49,344 nt of DNA from Bradyrhizobium sp. WSM1743 (GCF_000473065.1 NZ_AXAZ01000063.1:492-49835); one strand, 5' to 3'; shown: positions 6,739 to 15,949, counted from the first letter of the stretch. Program-made: numbers and translations. Notes: generated from the sequence alone by a model not told the origin.

Positions 6739-6894
6739 TCAGCCCACCGGCGGCGGCGCATCACCTCCACCAGAACTGAGTCCGCCACTCCAGACGACTT
6801 CTTCGAGTTGCTCAGCATCAAGCTCGCCCAAATCTAGGGCGATCTGCCGTGGTTCGGGCATTACGGATGTCGGCGAGTTGAGGGCGGCGTTCAT
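6739..6894 (-). CDS. Putative RiPP precursor peptide with Gly/Pro-rich tail
   Basis: A 51-residue peptide from ATG 6894 to TGA 6739, with GAGGAA 8-9 bases before the start. Residues 19-36 (IALDLGELDAEQLEEVVW) form an acidic, Leu-spaced leader-like end followed by SGG. The tail LSSGGGDAPPPVG would be a 13-residue core with Ser, Gly and three consecutive prolines. It sits directly upstream of the PoyD-type gene, the usual place for its substrate. I cannot match it to a named family. The leader resembles GG-type signals in layout but not closely the 'DSSLDDVSGG' set. Confidence 0.55.
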   Translation of the reverse strand: MNAALNSPTSVMPEPRQIALDLGELDAEQLEEVVWSGGLSSGGGDAPPPVG

Positions 6895-7072
6895 GATGGG
6901 ATTTCCTCAAAACTAGTCTTAAGTAAGAAAAGCACAATAAAGGGAACGGTAGAGAAGATGCCCCGTGCAACCCACCCAGAATACCTTCCCGGATGTGGCT
7001 GGCAACTCAGAAAGCGGTTCAAGACCTCGCAAATAAGTTACTGCCGGAATGTCAGATACGCCGGTGGCGCCT

Positions 7073-7615
7073 TCAGCCCCGCGCCGCGACGCTCTTGACC
7101 AGTCGGTCAAATCGGTCGCCGGCCATGGAGATTTGGTCGAGCACGCCGATGTCGAGCTCATCCTTCAGCCTGACGCTCTCGTCCTCGAGCCCCTGGCCGG
7201 TGCCATATGCCATCCGCTTCTCAGTCGCGCGCAGGCGATCGGTCAACAAGATTGCCAGCGCGCGGTAGAATCGGCTGGCAAAGGCGACGTCGTCTGCGAG
7301 CTTCCGCTGGAGCTTCTTCTTGTCGATGAACAGGGCCGTGCAGTCGCTCTTCGCGGTCACGGTTGCCGACGGTGGGGCTGAATCCACCAGTGACATCTCC
7401 CCGATGAAATCGCCGGAATGGAGCTGGGCGACCTCACCAACACCTTCCACGCCCACCGCCATCTTGCCTGATAATAGCAGCACGACCGAGTCGATCGCAC
7501 TGCCCTCGTGGATGACGACGGCGCCCCGTTCGATGCGCCGACTTGTGCCGGCCTGTACCATCCAGTCGATGTCGGAATCGTTCAGCACGCCGAAAATGAA
7601 GAGGACCTTGCGCAT
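7073..7615 (-). CDS. Cyclic-nucleotide-binding domain protein of the peptide export operon
   Basis: A 180-residue protein with one cNMP-binding fold at about residues 10-130: RRIERGAVVIHEGSAIDSVV, LLSGKMAV, then the phosphate-binding-cassette-like GDFIGEMSLVDSAPPSATV. No DNA-binding helix-turn-helix follows. Instead the C-terminus is helical (LTDRLRATEKRMAYG, LKDELDIGVLDQISM). Stand-alone domains of this kind accompany NHLM-type bacteriocin exporters. It lies 6 bases after the second ABC gene and is surely in the same operon. It may tune transport in response to a nucleotide, but whether it binds one here cannot be told from sequence. Confidence 0.8.
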   Translation of the reverse strand: MRKVLFIFGVLNDSDIDWMVQAGTSRRIERGAVVIHEGSAIDSVVLLLSGKMAVGVEGVGEVAQLHSGDFIGEMSLVDSAPPSATVTAKSDCTALFIDKKKLQRKLADDVAFASRFYRALAILLTDRLRATEKRMAYGTGQGLEDESVRLKDELDIGVLDQISMAGDRFDRLVKSVAARG

Positions 7616-7621
7616 GATCGG

Positions 7622-10531
7622 CTACCTTATCAGTTGACGTTCCGCGAAATCGGTAAAGAGGCCCGGCTGCGCCATCAGCTCGGCAAAGGTGCCGCTCTGC
7701 ACGATCCTGCCGCCATCAAGCACGACGATGCGGTCCGCCGACTGGACGGTGCTGAGCCGGTGAGCAATGACGATGCGCGTCAGGTTGAGCCTGGATATTG
7801 AATCGCTGACGATGGCCTGGGAGCGGTTGTCGAGCGCGCTGGTGGCCTCATCCATGAGCACGAGCCGCGGCCGGTGCGCCAGCGCCCGGGCGATCAGCAA
7901 TCGCTGGCGCTGGCCGCCCGAGAGCGTGCTGACGCCCTCGGCAATGAGGGTCTGCATGCCCATGGGCATGGCCTCAAGGTCGCGGTCCAGTCCTGCCAGC
8001 CGTGCGATCTCCCAGGCCTGGTCAAGTGACAGCTCTGCGCCGCCGCAGATGTTCTCATAGACGCTGCCGGAGGCGAGCCTGGAGCTCTGCAGCACCACAC
8101 CGACCTCGCGGCGCAACAGCCCAAGGTCGATCGTCTCGAGCGATTTGCCGTCGACGAAAATCACGCCGGATTCCGGCTTCTCGAAGCCGAGCAGCAAACG
8201 GAAAAGCGTCGACTTGCCGCTTCCGGAGGGGCCGACAACGGCGAGGTATTCTCCCTTGCGCACGCTGAGGCTGACATCGTCGAGAATCAGTGGCCCACCG
8301 TCGCCGTAGCGGAACGACACGTTGGCAAACTCAATCGAGCCGCTGATCTCCCCAACCGACTTCCGCTCGTCGCTGATTTCGGTGGCCGTGGCGATGATCG
8401 GCCTCAGCCGCTCGATCCTGGGGATTGCGACCAAGAGCTCTCCGACCGCCAGCGCCCATTCGCCGATCGCGGCAAGCGCCAGCCCGAATGCCGCGTAAAA
8501 TGCCAGGAATGTGCCGAGATCATGCTGCAGCCTGAGGCTCGAAACGTTCTCGGCGAGGGCGAAGATGAGCAGCGTCGCTAGGGCCGGAAACGCCGCATCA
8601 AAGCTCTTCTGGAGGTTTCCGACGCGCTGCGATGCGATGAAATTGCGCTTCTGCTCGCCGAAGCGATCGACCCAGATGGCGAGCGCGTGCATGGTCGCAT
8701 TGGCGATCCGCAGCTTTCCGACGCCGGTGAGAAACTGCAGGACCAGCCCCTCCAGCCGGCCCTGTTGATGGAGGCTCTCCCGTTCGTTGGACAGTCGCGC
8801 CAGATTGATCGCCACCACCATTGCAACCCGCAAGCCCGCGAGCGCAGCCGCGAGCATGCCGAGCCTGATATCGAGGGAAAGCATCACGGCAAAACTGAAC
8901 AGGCACGACACCAGGGCGAGGCAACCGCGGATCGACCGGCCGGTGATGACCGTGCGGACGGCCTCGATGCCAAGCGTGCGGTCCGCGAGGTCGCCGACGG
9001 AAAAATTGCGGAAAAAAGCTGCCGGCATCCGCAGCAGACGATCGACGACGGCAGCCTGCAAGACCCAGTCTAGCCGGCTCTCGAGCCGGAGCATGGCGAT
9101 GCCCTGCATCATTTGAAAGCCGCCGGCGACCAGGGTGACGACAACGAGCGCGATGGCGCAGATCAGCAGCTGGTCGGCCTCGGCGCGCGGAATCACGGAA
9201 TCGATCAGCAGCTTGGTAACCAGGGGCGTCGCCAGCGCGAGAAGGCCGAGACACAAGGCGGCCAGCATGATCCGCAGAATATCGGCGCGAACCGTCGCGG
9301 CGCCGAACTGCAGCAGGTCGCGAACCGTCAGGGCCCGTGACGGCAACGGCCGATAGAACATCACCGCCTCGGGGGCGAGTTCAGCGGCGGTTGCCCGCGT
9401 CAGCTCGCGGCGCGTGCCGGCGCCCGGATCGACGATGATGTGGCGACCGCCCGCACTCGGCAGCACCGCAACGGCCCGCCGGTCCTCTCCGAGAAACGCG
9501 ACGAATGGACCTGCGCTGTTGGCCCACCAATCCGCTCGCAGGAGCAGGCGCCGCATCCGCACCCGGGACGCCCGTGCGATCATCATGGCATCCGCGAGAT
9601 CGTCGCTGCCGGACATCATGCCGGCCGGCGCCCGGAGCGAAATGCCCATGGCATTTCCGACCTCCCGACAAGCCGCAAGCAAATGGCTGGTGCCGATTGC
9701 GCCTGCTTGCGATGCGCCGGACCCCGCCGTGATGATGCCGGCAAGATGGCTGACGATGCTACCGGTGCGCAGCCGATTCAGCTTCGAGCGCAGGCGCAGA
9801 CGATCGGCTTCCGCGAGGGTTTCCTCGTCGATCCTGCGACACAGGCTTTCCATGACGCGGAGGTGGAGGCGATCGAGCGCGGCCCAGATGTCGGCAAGCG
9901 GGAATGCCGTGCTCTCTCGGACCTCCAGCGTCGTCTCCTCGCGGGCAACGATCCACGTGCCCGCTGGCATCGGCAAGGGACCTTCGCCTATGCCATGGAG
10001 CTGCGCCATCTCCATCACGCAGATGTTCCCATGCTCGATCGCGATCCAGCCGATCCGCTGGCCGGACAGCCGGAGAATGTCGCCGGGTGCCAGTGCGTAT
10101 CGCGAGCCGATCGCAGCCTGCTGCACCACCGCCCCCTGAGGAGCCGCTGCGATGATTTCCGACACACGCGCGGTCCAGGCGTCGATGCCCTCGCGATTGG
10201 CGAAACGGCCGCGATGGTCGATCACGATCTCGGTCTCGAGGCCGCCGACCGCAATGACGCTCATCGAAGTCCCGATTGCATCGCTGACGACGGGCAGGCC
10301 GAAGATGACGGCGCCTTGCTCGACCCGGAACAGATGGTGCCGCCGGTTCGGCGCGCCGCTTTCGCCCTCCCTGACGGCGAACAGGTCCACATAGCCGCGC
10401 ACGACGTACAGGACGAGATCGACATCATTGACCGGCAACGGTCGATGGCTCTCGAGCGCAACCGGGGCGGACGCCGTGTCGGGACGACGGGGCGCTATTT
10501 CAAGCGGCGGAGGCTGGTAGGCGCTGCTCAT
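7622..10531 (-). CDS. NHLM-type bacteriocin ABC exporter, peptidase-less subunit
   Basis: A 969-residue inner-membrane half-transporter. The first 400 residues form a beta-rich soluble region without a C39 peptidase, typical of the second NHLM transporter. Then come the transmembrane domain (about 410-700) and a nucleotide-binding domain with Walker A GPSGSGKST, signature LSGGQRQRL, Walker B LVLMDEATSALD and the H-loop IAHRLST. Length and layout fit the NHLM ABC2 family. Its start overlaps the stop of the peptidase-bearing partner by 4 bases, so the two probably act as a heterodimer exporting the processed peptides. Confidence 0.88.
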   Translation of the reverse strand: MSSAYQPPPLEIAPRRPDTASAPVALESHRPLPVNDVDLVLYVVRGYVDLFAVREGESGAPNRRHHLFRVEQGAVIFGLPVVSDAIGTSMSVIAVGGLETEIVIDHRGRFANREGIDAWTARVSEIIAAAPQGAVVQQAAIGSRYALAPGDILRLSGQRIGWIAIEHGNICVMEMAQLHGIGEGPLPMPAGTWIVAREETTLEVRESTAFPLADIWAALDRLHLRVMESLCRRIDEETLAEADRLRLRSKLNRLRTGSIVSHLAGIITAGSGASQAGAIGTSHLLAACREVGNAMGISLRAPAGMMSGSDDLADAMMIARASRVRMRRLLLRADWWANSAGPFVAFLGEDRRAVAVLPSAGGRHIIVDPGAGTRRELTRATAAELAPEAVMFYRPLPSRALTVRDLLQFGAATVRADILRIMLAALCLGLLALATPLVTKLLIDSVIPRAEADQLLICAIALVVVTLVAGGFQMMQGIAMLRLESRLDWVLQAAVVDRLLRMPAAFFRNFSVGDLADRTLGIEAVRTVITGRSIRGCLALVSCLFSFAVMLSLDIRLGMLAAALAGLRVAMVVAINLARLSNERESLHQQGRLEGLVLQFLTGVGKLRIANATMHALAIWVDRFGEQKRNFIASQRVGNLQKSFDAAFPALATLLIFALAENVSSLRLQHDLGTFLAFYAAFGLALAAIGEWALAVGELLVAIPRIERLRPIIATATEISDERKSVGEISGSIEFANVSFRYGDGGPLILDDVSLSVRKGEYLAVVGPSGSGKSTLFRLLLGFEKPESGVIFVDGKSLETIDLGLLRREVGVVLQSSRLASGSVYENICGGAELSLDQAWEIARLAGLDRDLEAMPMGMQTLIAEGVSTLSGGQRQRLLIARALAHRPRLVLMDEATSALDNRSQAIVSDSISRLNLTRIVIAHRLSTVQSADRIVVLDGGRIVQSGTFAELMAQPGLFTDFAERQLIR

Positions 10532-12753
10532 TCGCTCGATACCAGCTCGACATATTCGCCGCCTTCGGCCAGCAGCTCCTGGTGCGTTCCGCGCTGCACG
10601 ACCCGCCCGTTGCTCATCACGAGGATCTCGTCACAGTCGCGGATCGTGCTGAGCCGGTGCGCGACGATGATGCAGGTGCATCCCCGGCGGCGGAGATTGT
10701 CGTCGATCGCCTTCTCGACGATCGGATCGAGCGCCGACGTTGCCTCGTCGAGGACGACCACGGAAGGATTGCCCGCCAGCGCCCGCGCGATCTCGAGCCG
10801 CTGTCGCTGGCCGCCGCTGAAATTTCTGCCATCCTCGGCCACGTGGCAATCGTAGTTGCCGGCGCGGACGGCAATCTCCTCGTGGATCAGCGCATCCTTG
10901 AGCGCCCGGGACACGCTGGCCTCCGGCACGGTGTCGTCCCAAAGGGTGAGATTGTCGCGCGCCGTCCCTTCGAACAGAAGGATTTCCTGATCGATATAGG
11001 CGACCGAATTGGTGAAAATCTCCTGCGGAATCTCGGTCATCGACCAGCCGTCGATGCAGATCTCGCCGGACCAGGGACGGTAGAGTCCGGCAACGAGCCG
11101 TCCCACGGTGGATTTACCGCTGCCGGACGATCCGACCAGGGCCACGCGCCGGCCCGGTTCGACGACCAGCGAAAAATCCTCGATCAGCGGCGGCTCGAGC
11201 GCCGAATAGCCGAACGAGATCTCCTTCAACTCGACCCGGCCCGATAGCTTTGCGGGCATCGTCGCGGGCGCGAGTTCGATACCCACCAGCGGACGAGCGG
11301 GATAGTTGAAGACGTCCTCAATCCTGAACAGGTTGCCCTTGATGGCCAGAAAGGCCGTGGTCTGCTGCACGAGCGCATTGACCGGCTCGACCAGGCTGGT
11401 GAGCAGCGCCTGCAAGGCGACGAGGCCGCCGATGGTCAATGCGCCATCGATGATCCGCAAGCCGCCCAACCCCAGCACCATCGCGGTGGTCAATCCGGTC
11501 AGGAAGACCGGGCAAGTGTCGAGGAAGGTGGAGTAGGCGCCGAGATCGCGCTCGGCGTTGAGGACCTTGGCCTGGAAGCCCGCCCAACGCGCGAAGGCGT
11601 CGTCCTCCAGGCCGCCGGCCTTGATGGTTTCGATCGTGCGGATGATTTCGATGGTGCTTCCATTCAGTTTGGCACGTTCGATGGACAGCTTGCGGTTGAG
11701 GTCCTCGCGCTGGCGGGCAACCAGCCTGAGCACAAGGACATTGAGCAGAGCCATGGCGATGCTGATCGCTGCCAGGAGCGCATCGTAGAACGCCATCGTG
11801 ACGGCGATGAAGATGACCGAGATCAGGTTGAGCGCATTGGTAGCCACCCCGTTCGAAAGCAGCTGTGCGATCTGCTCGCTGGCGGCGATGCGGTTGGCGA
11901 GGTCGCCCGAGTGCCGCTGGGTGAAAAACTCCATCGGAAGGGTGAGGACGTGCCATATCAGCTGGCTGACCATCGTCACCGTCAGCTTGGTCTGGATGCG
12001 CAGGAGCAGGGATTGTTGAAACGCCGTGATCAGCGCCCGCACCACGGCTGTGATCGCCATGCCGATCAGCAAGGGCGTGAACCAACCTTCGACATGCTTG
12101 ATCAGGATGTCATCGACGAAGATTTTTGCGAATGTCGGGACCAGTATGGTCGGCACCACGAGCGCTACGCTGAGCGCAATCAGCAGAGATACGGCCACAG
12201 CCGAATTCGACAGGCGCCGCAGCAGCAGCGGAAAAAAATCGGGCTCGCGCCCGCCCGGCTTGAAGTCGGGTCCCGGCTCCAACGCCAGCACGACGCCGGT
12301 GAAGGAAGCGTCGAACTCATCATGGCCGACCCTGCGTCGCCCGACCGAGGGATCGTTGAGATAGGCGTAGTCCGAGTCCAGCTTTTCCAGCACGACGAAA
12401 TGGTTGAAGTTCCAATGGATGATCGACGGCATCGGCAGCTCATGGAGCGTTGCCGGTTCCTTCCTGAAGCCCTTTGCCGTCAGTCCGAAACGCCGCGCAG
12501 CCTTCAGCACGTTGCTGGCCTTGCTGCCATCCCTGGACACGCCGCATTCCTCGCGCAGCCTTTCCAGCGGCACCCAGAGCCCATGGTGCGCCAGGATCAT
12601 CGCGAGCGAGGCAGCGCCGCATTCCAGCGCTTCCATCTGGAACACCGTGGGAGTGACCCAGCGCCGACGTCCCGGCAGCGGGATACGCCCGATCCAGTTG
12701 CCGAGGCGATCGAGGAGCGGCGGCCGAATGTCGGTTTGGCGCGATGCGGTCAT
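10528..12753 (-). CDS. NHLM-type bacteriocin ABC exporter with C39 leader peptidase
   Basis: A 741-residue inner-membrane ABC protein that should cleave leaders behind the double-glycine motif and export the core. The N-terminal C39 domain has Gln39 and the catalytic Cys45 in QMEALECGAASLAM, His118 in NFNHFVVLEK and Asp134 in YLNDPSVGRR, so the triad is intact. The transmembrane domain spans about 165-470. The ATPase domain has GSSGSGKST, FSGGQRQRLE, VVVLDEATSALD and VAHRLST. The 'VSGG' and Nif11-type leaders encoded downstream are obvious substrates. It lies 12 bases after the HlyD-type gene. Confidence 0.9.
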   Translation of the reverse strand: MTASRQTDIRPPLLDRLGNWIGRIPLPGRRRWVTPTVFQMEALECGAASLAMILAHHGLWVPLERLREECGVSRDGSKASNVLKAARRFGLTAKGFRKEPATLHELPMPSIIHWNFNHFVVLEKLDSDYAYLNDPSVGRRRVGHDEFDASFTGVVLALEPGPDFKPGGREPDFFPLLLRRLSNSAVAVSLLIALSVALVVPTILVPTFAKIFVDDILIKHVEGWFTPLLIGMAITAVVRALITAFQQSLLLRIQTKLTVTMVSQLIWHVLTLPMEFFTQRHSGDLANRIAASEQIAQLLSNGVATNALNLISVIFIAVTMAFYDALLAAISIAMALLNVLVLRLVARQREDLNRKLSIERAKLNGSTIEIIRTIETIKAGGLEDDAFARWAGFQAKVLNAERDLGAYSTFLDTCPVFLTGLTTAMVLGLGGLRIIDGALTIGGLVALQALLTSLVEPVNALVQQTTAFLAIKGNLFRIEDVFNYPARPLVGIELAPATMPAKLSGRVELKEISFGYSALEPPLIEDFSLVVEPGRRVALVGSSGSGKSTVGRLVAGLYRPWSGEICIDGWSMTEIPQEIFTNSVAYIDQEILLFEGTARDNLTLWDDTVPEASVSRALKDALIHEEIAVRAGNYDCHVAEDGRNFSGGQRQRLEIARALAGNPSVVVLDEATSALDPIVEKAIDDNLRRRGCTCIIVAHRLSTIRDCDEILVMSNGRVVQRGTHQELLAEGGEYVELVSSE

Positions 12754-12765
12754 GTGCTGGCGATC

Positions 12766-14034
12766 CTAGCCGCCGATTCCGCTCAGCCGCTTCATCAACG
12801 GGATCACCAGATCGATCGGCGGCTGCTCGCGCGTCGTGACTTCGGCGCGGGTCAGCGTACCGCTCGAGAGCAGGATCGGCGGGCCCTTGCCCGAGGTCCA
12901 GCGATAGCCGCTGAAGGTTGAGGGATCACGCTCCAGAGCCACCTTCGCCGCATAGGGCGTGCCGGCCTGCGAGAAGCGTTTGACCAATGCGTCGTTGTGA
13001 AGGTCCGCCAGCATGCCTTGGGGCGTTACCGGAAAATCCGAAACCGCCACCACATTGCCGACAATCGCGCCGTATTCTTCCCGCTTGATCGTCGTCGGCT
13101 CGACACGAACCTCCATGCCGGGCCTGATGTTCTTACCGCGATCCGGCGGCATGTAGATGGTCGCCTCCAAGCTCTGCCCCGCGGTCTCGATCTCGATAAT
13201 GGGCGCCCCCACGGCGAGCACGGCGCCGCCGGACACCTTGACTTCGACGACACGACCGTCTGCGGGGCTGAGGATCCGCGATCCTCGATCGAGCTCGGCC
13301 GCAAGCTGCTCAACCGTCCGCTTCGCGTCATTGACCTTGAATTCCGACACCAGGCGATCGCGCTCACGCTGGCTCTGCAGATCCAGCCGCTGCGCGTTCA
13401 GCTTGAGAATGTCGTTCCTGGCGTCTGTGATGCGCTCGCGTGCATTGTTGAGTTCGACGCGGCGATCCTCGAGATACTTGCGTGTCACAATTCCGCTCGC
13501 CGCGGCGGGCTCGAGTTTGGTCACCTCATCCGTCAGATAGGCGGTGCGCTTCTCGGCGGCCGCAATCACGTTGGCCAGCCCCGCTTCCTGAGCCGCATAA
13601 TTGGCAAGCTTGGCATCGATCTCCCGCGAAATCGCCCCGGTGAGCTCGGCATGCTCACGTTCGCGCTCGCGCAGGACGTCCCTGGCCTGCTGAAGCCGCT
13701 GCTCGGTCTCGGTCTGGAGGACGCGGGCGATCACCTGGTCGCGGCGGACGGCGTCGCCGATGCCGACGTCGAGCGAGGCCAGCCTTCCGCTGACCGCGGA
13801 TACCGCGTCGACCAGGCGACCGCCGCTGCTCAACAAAATGCCGTCGCCGGATACGCGGGTCGGAATGCGGCCCAGCACGCTCCAGGCCAACAGCACGGCT
13901 AGACCCAGCGCCAGCGTTGCAGCGGCCATCCAGTCAAACGGACGCGTGACGCCGACAACATGGTCGAGCTGCTCGGGATTCGAAAGCCGCTCGATGGCCG
14001 CTTCACGAAAGATTCGCTCCGTGCCCCGTTTCAT
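12766..14034 (-). CDS. HlyD-family adaptor of the NHLM peptide exporter
   Basis: A 422-residue periplasmic adaptor linking the ABC exporter to the outer membrane. It has a short cytoplasmic N-terminus, one membrane helix (MAAATLALGLAVLLAWSVLG), the start of a lipoyl/barrel region (GRLASLDVGIGDAVRRDQVI), a long coiled-coil hairpin (about 120-260), and the closing lipoyl and beta-barrel parts (SPADGRVVEVKVSGGAV, MPPDRGKNIRPGMEVRVEP). The start at ATG 14034 follows a G-rich ribosome site (GGGGGG). The open frame continues upstream only because it runs through the decayed precursor in another frame. First intact gene of the export operon. Confidence 0.87.
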   Translation of the reverse strand: MKRGTERIFREAAIERLSNPEQLDHVVGVTRPFDWMAAATLALGLAVLLAWSVLGRIPTRVSGDGILLSSGGRLVDAVSAVSGRLASLDVGIGDAVRRDQVIARVLQTETEQRLQQARDVLREREREHAELTGAISREIDAKLANYAAQEAGLANVIAAAEKRTAYLTDEVTKLEPAAASGIVTRKYLEDRRVELNNARERITDARNDILKLNAQRLDLQSQRERDRLVSEFKVNDAKRTVEQLAAELDRGSRILSPADGRVVEVKVSGGAVLAVGAPIIEIETAGQSLEATIYMPPDRGKNIRPGMEVRVEPTTIKREEYGAIVGNVVAVSDFPVTPQGMLADLHNDALVKRFSQAGTPYAAKVALERDPSTFSGYRWTSGKGPPILLSSGTLTRAEVTTREQPPIDLVIPLMKRLSGIGG

Positions 14035-14101
14035 GCAGCCCCCCGCAAACCACCGAGCCGTTCTTGACCGGGCTCGATTTGGCCGGAACGGCTTCGCTTT
14101 T

Positions 14102-14248
14102 TCAAGCAGATATTGCCTGACGGCACAGCCAACGCCTTCCGAGCGCATCCTTCGCCGGCGTGGAGGAGATCTTGTTCTGCACAGCGTCCTTGAGGCTCTC
14201 GCTGGGCTCGGCCTGCCCTTTCGAATTGGTGTCCTGCGTATTGCTCAT
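14102..14248 (-). pseudogene. Decayed fifth precursor peptide gene, 'GG' motif lost
   Basis: From ATG 14248 (GGAGATGGAAT upstream, as in the other copies) the frame reads MSNTQDTNSKGQAEPSESLK, then DAVQNKISSTPAKDALG, clearly the precursor leader. After DALG the expected 'DKSLDQVSGG' plus core is missing and the frame continues as unrelated GRRWLCRQAISA to a stop at 14102. So a deletion or frameshift has removed the cleavage site and core. It sits just before the HlyD gene and keeps the 12-bp element at 14339 and the 18-bp palindrome at 14442 upstream. It may survive as the leader region of the export operon. Confidence 0.65.
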
Positions 14249-14338
14249 ATTCCATCTCCAGTTTCATCAATGCCAAGTTTCACAATGACGTTCCAATATT
14301 GCGCTCAAGTCCTTTTCCAGAATATTTCGAGCGCTATG

Positions 14339-14350
14339 GAAAACCGTTTC
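14339..14350 (-). promoter_or_regulatory. 12-bp element upstream of the decayed precursor/export operon
   Basis: GAAAACCGTTTC, one base different from the copies before precursors 2 and 4, 91 bases upstream of the decayed precursor start, matching the spacing before precursors 2 and 3. Confidence 0.45.
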
Positions 14351-14441
14351 GTCGTTTCACCTTCTATCCACTCACGCGGAATGCCCGAGACGAAATTCGC
14401 CTCACGACCAGGCTTCATATCTTTATCTGCGTCGCTGGACG

Positions 14442-14459
14442 ATACGGCAGATGTCGTAT
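14442..14459. promoter_or_regulatory. 18-bp palindrome, putative response-regulator site (copy 2)
   Basis: ATACGGCAGATGTCGTAT, one mismatch from the perfect dyad at 4464, about 190 bases upstream of the decayed precursor that heads the export operon. Confidence 0.62.
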
Positions 14460-14538
14460 TTCGTCGTCGGTCAGGAGGCCAATGTCGAAACGCCCCGCAC
14501 GGCCGCAGGTGGCGGCGCGGTGTGAGATCAGCGCCGAG

Positions 14539-14569
14539 ACAATCTCAACCGTGGCCGGGTGATCGCCAA
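14539..14569. repeat. Conserved upstream block paired with palindrome copy 2
   Basis: A 31-base block starting ACAATCTCAA and containing GTGGCCGG and TGATCGCC. It recurs at 16047-16077 with a few changes. In both places it begins exactly 97 bases after the first base of the 18-bp palindrome, so the two control regions are related over at least 130 bases. Confidence 0.6.
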
Positions 14570-14626
14570 TCTCGGGGCAACTGCACATCCTTTTGGCAAC
14601 CACTCACGCCTTTCGACGGCGCCCGT

Positions 14627-15358
14627 CTAGATCACAAGGCAAAGTCCCGAAAACAGCAACAAGCCCAGGATAATCCGTTTGAAGGCTGCTTCGTTGACCC
14701 GACCGAACAGCACGATACCTACAGCCGTTCCCGCAGCTAAGGCGGGCAGAGAAATGCCAAAGTCGATCAAGACCTTTAACGAGAGGCTTTGGTGCGAAAG
14801 CATCAGAGCGAGGGCGAAGAGTTGCATGACGCCTATGTAAGGCTGAATCAGACCGCGCTGCTGAGTTTTCGGAAGACCATGGATGTCGCACCAGATCGCA
14901 GGAAGTGCGCCGGGCATCGCTGTCAAGCCGCCGACCAGCCCGCCACCAAATCCGACCAGCGCATTCCTGCTCCGGCTGTCCATCTGACGCAAGTAGGCAG
15001 CCGTCGGCCGCAGCAAGGCGTATGCCGCGTAAAGCGACACGAGCACTCCAAATCCCAGTCTGAAAATGCCTGTATCCACGTTCTGGAGGAGATAGATCGC
15101 GATCGGAATGCCCAGTAGTCCGCCAGCGATGAAAACCAGGCTGGTTTTCCATTGCATGCTCTTGCGGAGCGCATACAGATTGGCCGCTTGCACGGTGATG
15201 CTGCAGGCCATCATCAACGGCACAGCTTCGATGGGCGGAAACACGTGCAGCAGGATGGCGCCGGCGACCGCCGAGAACGCAAACCCGGAAAGGCCAGACA
15301 CGAACGCGCCAGCAAAAACTGCCCCGCTCAGCACAAGATAGACCGCTATGTCGGACAT
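14627..15358 (-). CDS. TauE/SafE-family membrane permease
   Basis: A 243-residue inner-membrane protein with about eight hydrophobic helices and the family layout of two repeats. Repeat starts are FAGAFVSGLSGFAFSAVAGA and VGFGGGLVGGLTAMPGALPA. Members export sulfite, sulfoacetate or other organic anions; the substrate here cannot be told. The ATG at 15358 follows GGGAAG and begins directly at the first helix; the longer upstream frame is non-coding. It lies within the region controlled by the shared palindrome (copy 3 at 15950), so it could serve the peptide pathway, perhaps in sulfur or anion handling. Confidence 0.8.
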   Translation of the reverse strand: MSDIAVYLVLSGAVFAGAFVSGLSGFAFSAVAGAILLHVFPPIEAVPLMMACSITVQAANLYALRKSMQWKTSLVFIAGGLLGIPIAIYLLQNVDTGIFRLGFGVLVSLYAAYALLRPTAAYLRQMDSRSRNALVGFGGGLVGGLTAMPGALPAIWCDIHGLPKTQQRGLIQPYIGVMQLFALALMLSHQSLSLKVLIDFGISLPALAAGTAVGIVLFGRVNEAAFKRIILGLLLFSGLCLVI

Positions 15359-15447
15359 GATATCGCTTCCCAAAGATGGTGATCGTCGTCGATGGCGGGA
15401 CAGCGTGGGCCGTTTGAGCTCACTCAAGTGACAAACAACCGATCCAT

Positions 15448-15816
15448 CTAGTCGCCTAGGGCCGCTGCCATGTCGATCGGCCGAATACTCGGCGCCTGAT
15501 GCAGCATGCGTTCTCCGACGACATGCAAAATGCCGAATCCGACCAGAACAGCCATGGTCCACGCCTTGAGAGGTGGCACTGCTCGCCGGGCATGGGAGCT
15601 ATCGGCAACTATCCTGTCCAAATTGCGCGTTGTGCGCGTTCGAAAATTCAACGACGCACAGTCCTTCGCAATCAGATGCCGGTATTCTCCGATGACGCGC
15701 TCGGCTCCAAGGCGCCGTGACACGTGAAGGGATACGAGAAGATCTTTGAGGACGCTTCGCAACTTGCTGTCGAAAATGGATATTGAGGGAACCAAATCGC
15801 GCGATTGATGACACAT
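15448..15816 (-). CDS. Hypothetical protein with C-terminal membrane helix
   Basis: A 122-residue frame with a soluble N-terminal part (SIFDSKLRSVLKDLLVSLHV, GAERVIGEYRHLIAKDC) and one hydrophobic helix near residue 90 (AWTMAVLVGFGILHVV). I do not recognise the family. The ribosome site is weak. It sits about 130 bases downstream of the 18-bp palindrome copy 3 and just before the TauE/SafE gene in the same direction, so it is probably the first gene of that unit if it is real. Confidence 0.4.
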   Translation of the reverse strand: MCHQSRDLVPSISIFDSKLRSVLKDLLVSLHVSRRLGAERVIGEYRHLIAKDCASLNFRTRTTRNLDRIVADSSHARRAVPPLKAWTMAVLVGFGILHVVGERMLHQAPSIRPIDMAAALGD

Positions 15817-15949
15817 CGTCTGCTTCTCATATTCGAGGCGTCATGCTGTAAACTCGAAATTACTATGCTGCCGGGGGAAATAGCACCGCTACCCCAGCAA
15901 CGTCGGCAATGACAACCGCATGGATATCACTGAGGGTAATCCGGGAGCG

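Noticed and set aside
6895..7072. Sigma-54 type promoter before the 51-residue peptide
   Set aside because: GG and GC elements occur, but not with the required 10-base spacing.
9440..10855. 471-codon plus-strand frame across the two ABC genes
   Set aside because: It lies antisense to two clear ABC transporter genes, with no family similarity.
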